From Bacteroidota bacterium (lineage in GTDB: Bacteria; Bacteroidota; Bacteroidia; SXHM01): a stretch of DNA of 64,000 nt. Under the pieces are notes generated by a model, which had not been told where the DNA came from, made no database searches, and saw only the letters and a program-made list of their open reading frames with translations. This document shows positions 23,759-34,700 of the stretch, one piece after another. Position 1 is the stretch's first letter. Each line of letters starts with the position of its first letter. Both the position numbers and the translations under genes were made by a program. The DNA is taken from the NCBI GenBank assembly GCA_947478465.1, contig CANJWH010000003.1, positions 1 to 64,000 of the forward strand, given 5' to 3'.

Positions 23759-23787
23759 CGCCTCTTTTTAAAAAAGAAGATAAACCA

Positions 23788-26700
23788 GTGTCAAAAAAAT
23801 ACCCCGAATACAAACAACTCGAACTTTCCAACATAGGCAAGGAAATGCTGGAGGTGTGGAAAAAAGAAGAAACTTTTAAGCAGAGTGTGGAAAGCCGCAA
23901 CGGTAAACCTGACTTTGTTTTTTATGAAGGGCCACCTTCTGCAAACGGGTTGCCCGGAATTCACCACGTTATGGCGCGTGCCATTAAAGATATTTTTTGC
24001 CGATACAAAACACTAAAAGGTTTTCGCGTAAAACGCAAAGCCGGTTGGGATACGCATGGTTTGCCAATTGAACTCTCCGTAGAAAAAACACTCGGCATCA
24101 CCAAAGAAGACATTGGCAAAAAAATCTCTGTTGAGGATTATAATAAAGCCTGCCGCAAGGAGGTGATGAAATACACCCATGTTTGGAACGACCTTACAGA
24201 GAAGATGGGTTATTGGGTGGATATGGAGCATCCGTATATCACCTACGAGAATGATTACATAGAAAGTGTGTGGTACTTGCTCAGCAAGTTTTACGAAAAA
24301 GGTTTGCTCTATAAAGGCTATACCATTCAACCGTATTCACCGGCAGCGGGAACTGGGTTGAGCACGCATGAGCTGAATCAGCCGGGGGCCTACAGAGATG
24401 TTAAAGACAGGACTGCGGTGGCAATGTTTAAAGCAGTAATCAATAATAACAATGCTTATTTTCTGGCATGGACAACCACACCATGGACATTGCCTTCAAA
24501 TACAGCTCTCGCAGTTGGAAAAAATATTGATTATGTTTTGGTGAAGACGTTTAGTCCGTTTACGTATCAAGCGGTTTCGGTTGTACTTGCGAAGGATTTG
24601 TTGGGGAAATATTTTCCGGAGAAAAATGCGGAACTGAAATTTGAAGAGTATAAAGAAGGAGATAAAAATATTCCGTTCGCTATTGTTGATGAATTTAAAG
24701 GAAGTGATTTAGAAGGTATTCGCTACGAACAGCTTTTACCCTTTGCACAACCCACAGATGGCGATGCTTTCAAAGTTGTGTTAGGTGATTTTGTAACTAC
24801 ATCGGATGGAACCGGAATAGTTCACATCGCTCCAAGTTTTGGTGCAGATGACTTTCGTGTTGCTAAACAAAATGGCATTGGTTCGCTGACCTTGGTTGAC
24901 AAACGGGGACGCTTTTTGCCGGAAGTAAAAGATGATGTTTTTCTATACGGTGAGGAATATGTGAAAGAAGCATATCTCAGCGATGAGGAAAAGAAAGCGG
25001 AGTTTCAGAAGCAGAAAAAAATTCTTGAAACCACAGGAAAAATAAAAGACCTGAAAGCATATTTAAGTGTTGACGAGCGTATTGTTTTGAAATTGCAGGA
25101 AGAAGGAAAATTATTTAAAAAAGAAACATACGAGCACAGCTATCCGCATTGCTGGAGAACCGATAAACCAGTGTTGTATTATCCGTTGGATTCGTGGTTT
25201 ATTAAAACCACTGCCATGAAAGATAAACTTATTGCGTATAATAAAACCATCAACTGGAAACCGGAAGCCACGGGTAGCGGGCGTTTCGGAAACTGGCTGG
25301 AAAATTTGGTGGACTGGAATCTTTCGCGTTCACGCTTTTGGGGAATTCCAATTCCTATCTGGAGAACGGAAGATGGAGCGGAAGAAAAGGTTATCAATTC
25401 AGTAGAGCAACTGAAAACTGAAATTGAAAAATCCGTGAAGGCAGGATTTGAAACATTGACTGATGTTCACGATCTACACAAACCATATATTGATAAAGTT
25501 GTGCTGGTTTCTGATTCTGGAAAACCAATGTATCGCGAATCTGATTTGATAGATGTGTGGTTCGACAGCGGCTCAATGCCTTACGCGCAGTTACACTATC
25601 CTTTTGAGAATAAAGAACTGATTGACGAGAAAAAATATTTTCCTGCCGATTTTATTGCAGAAGGAGTTGACCAAACGAGAGGCTGGTTCTTCACGCTTCA
25701 TGCGATTAGCGTAATGTTGTTTGATTCGGTTGCTTACAAAACAGTTGTCTCAAACGGTTTGGTTCTGGATAAGAACGGAAACAAAATGAGCAAGAGCAAA
25801 GGAAATGCTGTTGACCCGTTTGAAACGATTGAGAAATACAGTGCCGATGCAACGCGCTGGTATATGATTACTAACGCTCAGCCTTGGGATAACCTAAAAT
25901 TTGACACCGAAGGAATTGCTGAGGTGCAGCGGAAGTTTTTCGGAACGTTGCATAATACATATACGTTTTTCTCGCTGTATGCAAACATTGATAAGTTCAC
26001 TTATGCGGAAGAGGAAATTCCGGTTGAAGAAAGACCAGAGCTTGACAGATGGATTCTTTCGTTATTGAATTCATTGGTGAAAGATGTGGATGAGGCATTG
26101 GCAGATTACGAGCCAACAAAGGCGGGAAGAGCGATACAGGATTTTGTGACCGAGCATTTGAGCAATTGGTATGTCCGTTTGAGCCGCAGAAGATTTTGGA
26201 AAGGAGATTATACAAAAGACAAAATTTCGGGCTACCAGACAATTTACAAATGCTTGGAAACCATTGCCAAGCTTAGTTCACCTCTTGCACCTTTTTATGC
26301 TGACAAGATTTTCCGTGATTTGAATTTTGCAACAGGAAAAGACAATTCAGGTTCTGTTCATCTTTCTGATTTTCCAGTAGCAGATGAAAAAATAATCAAC
26401 AAGGAATTGGAAGCGCGGATGGAAGTTGCACAACGGATTTCTTCTCTGGTGTTATCGCTTCGTAAGGCTAGCAAGATCAGAGTTCGTCAGCCATTGAGCA
26501 GAATCATGGTTCCTGTTTTGAACGAAGAATTTCAACGCAACGTTGACGCAGTGAAAGATTTAATTTTGAGTGAAGTGAATGTGAAAGGGATTGAATTTCT
26601 TACCGATTCATCAGGAATATTGGTGAAGAAAATCAAACCGAATTTTAAATCGCTGGGACCAAAATTCGGAAAACACATGAAGGCGATTGCAGCCGAAGTA

Positions 26701-27156
26701 AACAAATTTGGGCAGGAACAAATTGCAGAAATTGAGCAGACCGGAAATTATAATCTGGAAATTGAAGGCGAAAAAATTCAACTTTCATTGGAAGATGTGG
26801 AAATCAGTTCGCAGGATATTCCTGGCTGGTTGGTAGCAAGTGAAGGCAAACTTACCGTTGCGTTAGACATTACTATTTCTGAAAAATTGCATGAAGAGGG
26901 AATTGCCCGTGAGTTTGTGAACCGCATCCAAAACATTCGAAAAGACAGAGATTTTAAGGTAACCGACCGTATCCGACTGAAAATGAAATCACACGAAGGC
27001 ATCAATTCGGCTATCCAAAGCAATTTAAATTATATTTGCACCGAAATTTTGGCGGAAAGCCTTGATATTGTGGATGAAATCAGCGCCACAGAAGGAGTTC
27101 CGGTGGATGTGGAGGAAAATCTATCCACGTTAGTTTCACTTAGTAATCTGAACTAA
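23788..27156 (+). CDS. ileS: isoleucine--tRNA ligase
   Basis: 1122 residues, GTG start. The HIGH signature appears as PSANGLPGIHHV (about residue 50-60) and KMSKS as NKMSKSKGNAVDP (about 666). The CP1 editing domain lies between, with TTTPWTLPSNTALAV and GTGIVHIAPSFGADD. The length, the GIHH form and a C-terminus lacking the usual zinc-finger cysteines place it in the larger eukaryote-like type 2 IleRS group, common in Bacteroidota; type 2 enzymes tend to be less sensitive to mupirocin, though that is not shown here. The DksA-like gene follows after 12 bases, so co-expression is likely. Confidence 0.97.
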   Translation: MSKKYPEYKQLELSNIGKEMLEVWKKEETFKQSVESRNGKPDFVFYEGPPSANGLPGIHHVMARAIKDIFCRYKTLKGFRVKRKAGWDTHGLPIELSVEKTLGITKEDIGKKISVEDYNKACRKEVMKYTHVWNDLTEKMGYWVDMEHPYITYENDYIESVWYLLSKFYEKGLLYKGYTIQPYSPAAGTGLSTHELNQPGAYRDVKDRTAVAMFKAVINNNNAYFLAWTTTPWTLPSNTALAVGKNIDYVLVKTFSPFTYQAVSVVLAKDLLGKYFPEKNAELKFEEYKEGDKNIPFAIVDEFKGSDLEGIRYEQLLPFAQPTDGDAFKVVLGDFVTTSDGTGIVHIAPSFGADDFRVAKQNGIGSLTLVDKRGRFLPEVKDDVFLYGEEYVKEAYLSDEEKKAEFQKQKKILETTGKIKDLKAYLSVDERIVLKLQEEGKLFKKETYEHSYPHCWRTDKPVLYYPLDSWFIKTTAMKDKLIAYNKTINWKPEATGSGRFGNWLENLVDWNLSRSRFWGIPIPIWRTEDGAEEKVINSVEQLKTEIEKSVKAGFETLTDVHDLHKPYIDKVVLVSDSGKPMYRESDLIDVWFDSGSMPYAQLHYPFENKELIDEKKYFPADFIAEGVDQTRGWFFTLHAISVMLFDSVAYKTVVSNGLVLDKNGNKMSKSKGNAVDPFETIEKYSADATRWYMITNAQPWDNLKFDTEGIAEVQRKFFGTLHNTYTFFSLYANIDKFTYAEEEIPVEERPELDRWILSLLNSLVKDVDEALADYEPTKAGRAIQDFVTEHLSNWYVRLSRRRFWKGDYTKDKISGYQTIYKCLETIAKLSSPLAPFYADKIFRDLNFATGKDNSGSVHLSDFPVADEKIINKELEARMEVAQRISSLVLSLRKASKIRVRQPLSRIMVPVLNEEFQRNVDAVKDLILSEVNVKGIEFLTDSSGILVKKIKPNFKSLGPKFGKHMKAIAAEVNKFGQEQIAEIEQTGNYNLEIEGEKIQLSLEDVEISSQDIPGWLVASEGKLTVALDITISEKLHEEGIAREFVNRIQNIRKDRDFKVTDRIRLKMKSHEGINSAIQSNLNYICTEILAESLDIVDEISATEGVPVDVEENLSTLVSLSNLN

Positions 27157-27168
27157 AAAAGAGAAATT

Positions 27169-28194
27169 ATGGCAAAAAAATCTACCAAACCAGCAAAGAA
27201 AACAGCAAAACCGGCAGCTAAAAAAGGACCTGCTAAACCTGCTAAAAAAGCTGCTCCTAAAAAACCGGCATCTAAAAAGCCCGCACCTAAAAAAGTTGCT
27301 GCTAAGAAGCCTGTGAAAAAAGTTGCTGCGAAAAAACCCGCAGCTAAGAAACCTGCTCCTAAAAAAGTAGTGGCTAAAAAGCCGGCACCTAAAAAAATTG
27401 CACCAAAAAAACCAGTAAAAAAGGTAGTAGCAAAAAAGCCTGCAGCTAAGAAACCGGCACCTAAAAAAGTAGTAGCAAAAAAGCCTGTGAAGAAGGTTGT
27501 AGCTAAAAAAGTAGTAGCAAAAAAGCCTGTAAAGAAGGTTGTGGCTAAAAAAGTAGTTGCTAAACCAGTTGCAAAAAAACCTGAGCCTAAAAAGCCTGCA
27601 GCGAAACCAGTAGCAAAAGTAGTTGCAAAACCTGTAGTTGAAAAAGCAAAACCGGCTGCACCTGCACCAAAACAAGCACTTATAAAAACGGAACCTAAAA
27701 AATTATCGAAACCAGACAGACGCTCATATGAAGGTTCAATTGACCCGGACCCGATTCAAGCGCCAATAATTATACCCCAAGCACAGATTAAAGTCCCTAA
27801 AGGAGCTATGCAAGACAACGAAAACAGAGTTAGATATTCAGACAAAGAATTGGCAGAGTTTAAAGAAATTATTCTCAAAAAATTAGACGAGGCACGCAAG
27901 GACTATGAATTGCTGAAAGCCACTATTTCTCATAAAGACGACCACGGAACAGATGACACTTCTCCAACTTTCAAATTATTGGAAGATGGATCTGATGTAT
28001 TGTCAAAAGAAGAAAGCAATGCATTGGCTGTTCGTCAACAGAAATTTATACAAAGCCTGGAAAACGCACTTATCCGTATTCAAAATAAGACTTACGGAAT
28101 TTGCCGCGTTACCGGAAAACTGATTGGAAAAGACCGTTTGCGTGTTGTTCCCCATGCTACATTAAGCATTGAGGCGAAAAATATGCAAGGCTAA
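27169..28194 (+). CDS. TraR/DksA-type protein with histone-H1-like lysine-rich N-terminus
   Basis: 341 residues. Residues 1 to about 170 are low-complexity repeats of Lys, Ala, Pro and Val (AAKKPAPKKV, KKPVKKVVAKK) like the tail of histone H1 and bacterial nucleoid proteins. From about 215 there is a TraR/DksA C4-type domain: FKEIILKKLDEARKDYELLKATIS, then QSLENALIRIQNKTYGICRVTGKLIGKDRLRVVPHATLSIEAK. The zinc cysteines are largely replaced; only the first is kept (YGICRVTG), as in other Bacteroidota homologues. The combination suggests nucleic-acid binding plus an RNA-polymerase-binding coiled coil; this is inference. It lies between ileS and lspA, closely spaced. Confidence 0.88.
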   Translation: MAKKSTKPAKKTAKPAAKKGPAKPAKKAAPKKPASKKPAPKKVAAKKPVKKVAAKKPAAKKPAPKKVVAKKPAPKKIAPKKPVKKVVAKKPAAKKPAPKKVVAKKPVKKVVAKKVVAKKPVKKVVAKKVVAKPVAKKPEPKKPAAKPVAKVVAKPVVEKAKPAAPAPKQALIKTEPKKLSKPDRRSYEGSIDPDPIQAPIIIPQAQIKVPKGAMQDNENRVRYSDKELAEFKEIILKKLDEARKDYELLKATISHKDDHGTDDTSPTFKLLEDGSDVLSKEESNALAVRQQKFIQSLENALIRIQNKTYGICRVTGKLIGKDRLRVVPHATLSIEAKNMQG

Positions 28195-28203
28195 AACCTG
28201 ATT

Positions 28204-28848
28204 TTGAAAAAAGCGTTCATCGTTATTTTCTCGGTTCTTTTTATTGACCAATTTTTAAAAATTTGGGTAAAGACCCACATGTTTTTAGGTCAGGAATATG
28301 AGTTTCTGGGCGGGAAATTTATCCTGCATTTTACAGAAAATAACGGAATGGCTTTTGGAATGGAGCTTGCGGGTGAATATGGAAAACTATTCCTCAGCGT
28401 TTTCCGCATTGCAGCAGTTGCAGGAATTGGCTGGTATCTTTATTTACTTATTAAAACCCAAGCACCTTCACTTGCCATCATCAGCATTGCATTGGTGTTT
28501 TCAGGTGCCATCGGAAATATTATTGACAGCGCTTTTTACGGAATGATATTCACAGAAAGCTATGGTGAAGTAGCAAAGGTTTTTCCACCCGAAGGTGGTT
28601 ATGCCGGTTTTCTGCACGGTAGGGTAGTGGACATGCTTTATTTCCCGATTATTGAAGGGCATTTCCCATCCTGGTTTCCAATTTGGGCAAACGAACATTT
28701 TTTATTTTTTCGTCCTGTTTTTAATATTTCCGATTCTGCTATTACTTGTGGAGTTGGGCTTATCCTTCTTTTTCAGAGAAAGTTTTTCATGACTAATGAA
28801 AACGGGAAACTTGTGAAAAAAATAGAAGAAAGTCAGTCAGAGAGTTAA
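28204..28848 (+). CDS. lspA: lipoprotein signal peptidase II
   Basis: 214 residues, TTG start 9 bases after the DksA-like stop. Four TM helices are visible. The catalytic aspartates are in HGRVVDMLYFP (about 141) and FNISDSAITCGV (about 178); the N-terminal DQFLKIWVK and NNGMAFG motifs are also characteristic. It cleaves the signal peptide of diacylglyceryl-modified prolipoproteins, several of which are encoded in this window. It is longer than the roughly 160-170 residues of Proteobacteria because of an insertion between helices (FTESYGEVAKVFPPEGGYAG), usual in Bacteroidota. The stop overlaps the convergent gene's stop by TTAA. Confidence 0.95.
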   Translation: MKKAFIVIFSVLFIDQFLKIWVKTHMFLGQEYEFLGGKFILHFTENNGMAFGMELAGEYGKLFLSVFRIAAVAGIGWYLYLLIKTQAPSLAIISIALVFSGAIGNIIDSAFYGMIFTESYGEVAKVFPPEGGYAGFLHGRVVDMLYFPIIEGHFPSWFPIWANEHFLFFRPVFNISDSAITCGVGLILLFQRKFFMTNENGKLVKKIEESQSES

Positions 28849-30464
28849 CGTTCCGTTTTTTCTATTTTGTAAGAAATAGAAAATAAATTCTTTGGACTGA
28901 AACTTGCGCAAGGGCATCCATCTTCATGATAACCACCATCAGAGGTTGCTGAAAAATTCGCATACTTTTTAGGTATTTCTTCCATGCTATGCAAACGAAA
29001 AGCATTGCCCAAAGGATCATCAAGGCATCCGCCAATACCAACAGGAGTAAAGTCAATCATCATGTTGTTTATTAATTTTTTGGTAGCACGGTTGCAGGGA
29101 GAGTAATTGTCAACAATGTGCCCAAAAAGTTTGTCTACCCCATCTGCTTCCCAACCATGAGCTGAAATCCTGAATTTCTTGTCATGCGGAATGTAAAGTG
29201 TAAAAGCATTGTTGAACCTCCATTTGTGTTTTCTTGTTTTACCTAATCCGTTTTTCAGAATGTCTTTGCTTTTTGCAAAATCATTTAAAAAAATGAAATT
29301 TCCTCCAATGTCAACGAACATACGTATCTCAGCTTTGCCTAATGCCTCATGAAAACGATCAAAAATCAATTCATCGAGCGTTACTTTTATTTCATCAATT
29401 TCATAATCTGAAGGAACTCCTTGTCCTTCGTCCCAATATAAGTAAACAGTTTTTGCAAAAATCGCATCATCATTTACTGCGTTTGACTTCCATGGAATTT
29501 TTATGGTTATTGTTCCTTGTTTTGAATCAGTACTATATTCAACCGATTCATTGAAACTGTTCGGTTTCCTTTCCTTTACAATATATTTCAAAACTGAACT
29601 TTCAGAAGGTTTGGGCAAGACCTGTTTAATAGTAAAAACATAATCTTTAGAACTCATTTTTACCTTACGGACAAAAGCTTTTTGGTTTGCACGGTTATTA
29701 TCAAAAGCACCTCCATCACCACTGGCAAAAACATCAACACGTGTTGCGAATTTGTCAAGATTTTCTGTTCTGATTTTTTCGGGCAAAGCTCTTCTAATTG
29801 CCATCAGACGAGCAGGGTGGATTTCTGTTCCAGCCGGTGGATGTCCTCGGTCCCAAACCTTTATCCCTTCAACATGCACCCAATCACCCCAAGTTGGCCA
29901 GTTCCAGATAGTATCGCCTCGTTCATGCCCCGCACTGTAAAATCCACAACTTTTTCCTTGCCTGTTTAATTCAGCACAAATATTTCCTTTATTGCTTTGA
30001 GCTAATCCAGACTCCCATTCAATATGCATGATTTTGTTCCTTATTGTATCCCGGGTCCCATCAGGTTTTGTTTTCACATCATAAGAGAGCAATTTTTTGA
30101 AATTCTTATCGGGAATAAGATTAAATGAAAGATCATGTGTATAATGATAAATAGGTAAATCGCCTTCACTAACTGAAGGACGACCTGTTTCAGGCTCAAC
30201 TATTCCTTCTGCTACTGTAACGGAATCATATCCAACTGCAGGTCTCCATGTTGGGAATAATAAACCGATATCATGAATCTGCGTTACAAAAGGAATGGGA
30301 TGTATAGTATCGTAGCAAGGTTTGCAGCCATCTTCAGCTTCTTCTGAACTGTGGTGCATTTCAAATTCCTCTTCTTCGCCTTCATCAATATTCAGAAATT
30401 GAAATTGCTGGGCAAATGCAATTTGGTAAAGGAGAAAAAATAATGAAAGAAAAATAATCCTCAT
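28845..30464 (-). CDS. secreted protein of unknown function
   Basis: 539 residues, not recognised. A signal peptide ends at IAFAQ. An acidic stretch (EGEEEEFEMHHSSEEAEDG) follows, then CKPCYD. A conserved-looking block HIEWESGLAQSNKG and GDWVHVEGIKVWDRGHPPAGTEIHP, with His, Asp and Glu residues, could be a metal or sugar site. A later Lys-rich, beta-predicted region and the terminal DGCPCASFSPKN complete it. There are five cysteine pairs or singles suggesting disulfides. There is no T9SS sorting domain, so it may be periplasmic. It is adjacent to asd (15-base gap), but the functions do not connect. Confidence 0.7.
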   Translation of the reverse strand: MRIIFLSLFFLLYQIAFAQQFQFLNIDEGEEEEFEMHHSSEEAEDGCKPCYDTIHPIPFVTQIHDIGLLFPTWRPAVGYDSVTVAEGIVEPETGRPSVSEGDLPIYHYTHDLSFNLIPDKNFKKLLSYDVKTKPDGTRDTIRNKIMHIEWESGLAQSNKGNICAELNRQGKSCGFYSAGHERGDTIWNWPTWGDWVHVEGIKVWDRGHPPAGTEIHPARLMAIRRALPEKIRTENLDKFATRVDVFASGDGGAFDNNRANQKAFVRKVKMSSKDYVFTIKQVLPKPSESSVLKYIVKERKPNSFNESVEYSTDSKQGTITIKIPWKSNAVNDDAIFAKTVYLYWDEGQGVPSDYEIDEIKVTLDELIFDRFHEALGKAEIRMFVDIGGNFIFLNDFAKSKDILKNGLGKTRKHKWRFNNAFTLYIPHDKKFRISAHGWEADGVDKLFGHIVDNYSPCNRATKKLINNMMIDFTPVGIGGCLDDPLGNAFRLHSMEEIPKKYANFSATSDGGYHEDGCPCASFSPKNLFSISYKIEKTER

Positions 30465-30479
30465 TTCAGCTTGTGAATT

Positions 30480-31469
30480 TTAGAAAAGATTTTCTCTCTG
30501 AAGATATTCAGCAATCTGCACGGCATTGGTAGCAGCGCCTTTGCGAAGGTTATCAGAAACAATCCACATATTTAATGTATTAGCCTGGCTCTCGTCTCTG
30601 CGTAAACGACCAACAAAAACTTCGTCTCTGTTATGCGAATCAATCGGCATAGGATATTGTAGATTTTTAACATCATCTTTTACTATTATCCCAAAAGAAT
30701 TTGAAAGAATGTCACGTACTTCATTCAGGTCAAAATCATTTTCAAATTCTACATTTACTGCTTCGGAATGCCCGCCAATAACTGGAACGCGCACAGTGGT
30801 TGCTGTTACACGGATTGAATCATCCCCCATTATTTTTTTTGTCTCATTCACCATTTTCATTTCTTCTTTGGTATAACCATTTTCAAGAAAAACATCAATC
30901 TGCGGAATAATATTTAAGTCAATCGGATAAGCATAAGCCATTGGCCCCTGAATGCCATCACGCTCGTTGTAAAGCTGGTCAACCGCTTTTTTTCCGGTAC
31001 CTGTAACGCTTTGATAAGTGGAGACAACTACGCGTTTAATTTTGTATTTTTTGTGAAGCGGATTAAGTGCAACAACCATCTGAATTGTTGAGCAATTTGG
31101 GTTCGCAATGATTTTATCTGTTTTAGTTAAAACATGAGCATTTACTTCAGGAACGATTAATTTTTTTGTTGGATCCATGCGCCAAGCAGAAGAATTGTCA
31201 ATCACTGTTGAACCCACTTCAGCAAACTTTGGTGCCCACTCTAATGAAGTGCTTCCTCCTGCTGAGAAGATAGCAATATCAGGTTTCAAGGCAATAGCTT
31301 CTGCCATTCCAATCACTTTATAATTAGTCCCCTTAAAAGCAACTTCTTTTCCAACAGATTTTTCTGATGCTACAGGAAAAAACTCTGTTACAGGAAAACT
31401 TCTTTCCTCCAATACTTTCATCATTTGTGTTCCTACAAGGCCCGTGGAACCTACAACTGCTACTCTCAT
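30480..31469 (-). CDS. asd: aspartate-semialdehyde dehydrogenase
   Basis: 329 residues. The Rossmann motif VVGSTGLVGTQMMKVL opens the protein, the catalytic Cys126 lies in IANPNCSTIQMV, and the substrate-binding and His residues are in GGHSEAVNVEF (about 234). The enzyme reduces aspartyl phosphate to aspartate semialdehyde, the branch point to lysine/diaminopimelate, threonine and methionine. The RKGAATNAVQIAEYL C-terminal motif is diagnostic. The gene is preceded by a -7 box at 31507-31514 and followed closely by the unknown secreted-protein gene on the same strand. Confidence 0.97.
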   Translation of the reverse strand: MRVAVVGSTGLVGTQMMKVLEERSFPVTEFFPVASEKSVGKEVAFKGTNYKVIGMAEAIALKPDIAIFSAGGSTSLEWAPKFAEVGSTVIDNSSAWRMDPTKKLIVPEVNAHVLTKTDKIIANPNCSTIQMVVALNPLHKKYKIKRVVVSTYQSVTGTGKKAVDQLYNERDGIQGPMAYAYPIDLNIIPQIDVFLENGYTKEEMKMVNETKKIMGDDSIRVTATTVRVPVIGGHSEAVNVEFENDFDLNEVRDILSNSFGIIVKDDVKNLQYPMPIDSHNRDEVFVGRLRRDESQANTLNMWIVSDNLRKGAATNAVQIAEYLQRENLF

Positions 31470-31506
31470 TAGTTAATATGTAATTACGTTTTTAAATAAA
31501 ATTTGC

Positions 31507-31514
31507 CAAAAATA
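31507..31514 (-). promoter_or_regulatory. -7 box TATTTTTG of asd
   Basis: A TAnnTTTG match on the minus strand 37 bases before the asd ATG. No clear -33 element. The rest of the 252-base gap to 31722 is AT-rich and shows nothing else I can name apart from the leader of the giant T9SS gene. Confidence 0.45.
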
Positions 31515-31721
31515 CTACAAATAAAAACTGATTTATTTACACATGTACATTTATTAATCAACAATTCTCAACAAGATTTAAATTGTCATGCAGAGACTTT
31601 TATCCTATAAAATTTCATTTTTTCATGACGAGTTAAAATATTTTATATCTTGCCGCTCCTTTTTCCAAAAAAAAGTGATAAAAATCATATAGAAAAGGTA
31701 ATAAAACATTTACAAAAAGCA

Positions 31722-34700
31722 ATGAAAAAAATCTACTATTATTTATCCGTTTTAATCATTTCTCTATTAACCCTGAACAGCTTTGAAACCCAGGCTCAGT
31801 GCGCAAAGTCAATTTTTCAGGCTGCTAACCTTGGAGCACCACCTTGTGGAGGTGCCTATGCACAAACAAGTCTGGGAAGTGGAGAGTTTGTGTCACTTTC
31901 AGTTGTTGCAGGAGCTCAATACTGCATCAGTACTTGCGGATCTACTTGGAATACTCAACTGACAGGTTATAACGGAGGTAGTGCTGTTTTCTTTAATGAT
32001 AATAATGGGTTTGATTGTAATCCTTCACAGCAGGCAAGTATTCAGTGGATAGCAACTTTTACCGGAACATTGGATGTTATGGTAAACAAAAGCAATTGTC
32101 TTGGATACCAGGGCGGAGGTACTGCAAACTCGGCTATTCTGCAATATAAGCAATGCTCTCCTACCATTACATCTTCTTCTGCTGATTTATGCACAGGACA
32201 ATGCGTAACTTTAACAGCAGATCAGGCAGGCGGAACATGGAGCGTATCGCCAAATAATGGAAGTTTTAATAGCCCCCCTCAATTTTGTCCGACAGCACTT
32301 GGTGTTTATACTATTTCTTATACTCTAGCGGCATGTACAGTCACTCAGATAATCAATGTCATTACTCCTTCTATAGACCCTACGTCTGCAATTTCAAATC
32401 CATCTTCGGTTTGTCCGGGAGGAACAGCAGCAGTTTCAGTTATTGGAGGGTCCTTAGGAACAAATGCTCAATGGGTGTGGTATGCCGGAGGATGCGGAGT
32501 TGGAGCTCCGATAGGAACGGGAGCTACACTTAGTGGAAGTCCAGCTAATACTTCAACATATTACGTTCGAGCAGAAGGTGGTTGTTTATCTACTGCTTGC
32601 GCAAGTGTAACCGTTCCAGTTAATACATTATCAACTGACCCTGTTTCTGTTACCGCATCAAATACAACAATTTGCCAAGGAACTTCTACTACATTAACTG
32701 TAAATGGCGGTTCTTTAGGAAGTGCTTCCAACTGGTTTTGGTATAATGGTGCCTGCGGAGGTGTCCTTGTAGGTTCAGGTTCTTCTATAACAGTAAATCC
32801 GCTCTCTTCAACTACATATTACGTTCGAGCAGAAGGCCCTTGCAATACTACAAATTGTGTAAGCATTGCCGTCAACGTATTTTCAGCACCTCAGGTTGGT
32901 TTTAATTATATAACAACACCTTCTGCCTGCGGGGCGTCTGATGGAAGTATATCTGTTTTTGGTGGTGGTGGCACACCTCCATATAACTGGACTTTGAACG
33001 GAGCTCCATCTTCAACAATTATGAACAATTTGAGTGCAGGTCCTTATATTATTCAGGCAATTGATCAAAATGGTTGCAGTGATGTTGTTTCTGTATCCAT
33101 GAATGATCCAGGTGCTACACCTGCAACAGTTGTTTCTTCTGATCAGGACAATATTATTTGTCAAGGTGATTATGTTACATTCACTGCAAGTGGATCATAC
33201 CTATATACTTATTATGTAAATGGAGTTCCTGTATCTACATCAAATCCATGGACAACCAATACATTAAATAACGGGGACATAGTTCATGTGCAGGCGCTTG
33301 ATTTCAACTTCTGCTCCTTTACAACACTTGGTATTACTATGACAGTAAATCCCAATCCAACTATTACTATGTCTTCTAACAACCCGTCACAATGCGGTTT
33401 GAATGATGGAGATGCTTCTGGACTAGTATCAGGAGGATTACCCCCATATACTTATTCATGGTCGCATGATGTTAATGAAACATCATCTGCTGCTTACAAT
33501 TTGGTTGCCGGTGCTTATTTCCTTACTGTAAGCGATCAAAATGGTTGCTCTGATCAGGCTGTTGCTGCACTTAGTGACCCTGGAGCAGCTCCTGTTTCTC
33601 TTACCAGCAGCGATCAAGACAGCATGATTTGTTCCGGTGAAAATGTTGATTTTACAGCAACAGGTTCAGTTGACTATACTTTCTATCAAAGCGGTCCGAT
33701 TGTTCAGGGTCCAGGAACAAATAACATTTACTCAACCACAGGATTAGTTGATGGTGATATTGTAATTGCAACAGGAACTGACGCTAATGGATGTACTGCA
33801 ACAAGTAATTATTTTACAACTGCAGTTCTTCCAGGTCCAAACGTAGTATTGGTTAGTAGTGATATTGATAACACTATTTGTATAGGTCAATCAATTACCT
33901 ACACTGCAACAGGAGCCTTGTTTTATCAGTTTTTCATAAATGGTGTTTCTCAGGGACCTCCGGGGTCAAATGATGTTTATCAATCAAACACATGGACTCA
34001 TGGAGATGTAATTTATGTTGAAGGAACAGATGCAAACCATTGTATTGTTGCCAGCGCGCAAATTACTATTACTGTTAATCCTCCACCAACTGTTTCTATA
34101 ACTGCTCAGCAAGACCCAACAAGTTGCGGTGCTCAGGATGGTTTGGTTATTGTAACTGCTGCAGGCGGAACATCACCTTACAACTACGTATGGAATCAAG
34201 ATGTTACACATACTACCTACGCAGATGCTCCTAATATTACCGGAGTTTATGCTGGACCTTACCATGTTGAAGTAACTGATGCATCAGGTTGTTCTGCTGA
34301 TGTTACTGCTTCATTAAGCGATGTAGGTTCATCTCCTGTAACATTAACAAGCAGCGATAATGATGGAGTAATTTGTGAGGGAGAGACTGTAACATTTACA
34401 GGAACAGGAGCTACTACATATGTTTTCTATATTGATGGAGTGGTAGCAAGTACTAATAATCCATTTACAACAAGTACTCTTCAAGATGGACAAGGTATAG
34501 CTGTGGTTGGACTTGATACAGCACTCTGTGCTGCTACGAGCTCAGCTATTGATTATGTTGTTAACCCAACTCCTTTTATTCAGATGGGAGTGGTTACTCC
34601 TCCATCTGCATGTGGGTTAAGTGATGGAAGCATTACTACCAATACATATGGTGGAACCTTGCCTTACAACTGGACTTGGAACGGAGGGTTACCAAATGCT

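Noticed and set aside
27136-27675. Minus-strand 179-residue ORF rich in Phe, Cys, Ser and Tyr
   Set aside because: It is the antisense of the Lys/Ala/Pro codon repeats of the TraR/DksA-like gene; low-complexity shadow with no start context.
31650-31721. Extra 24 residues of the giant T9SS ORF
   Set aside because: A signal peptide starts exactly at the ATG at 31722.
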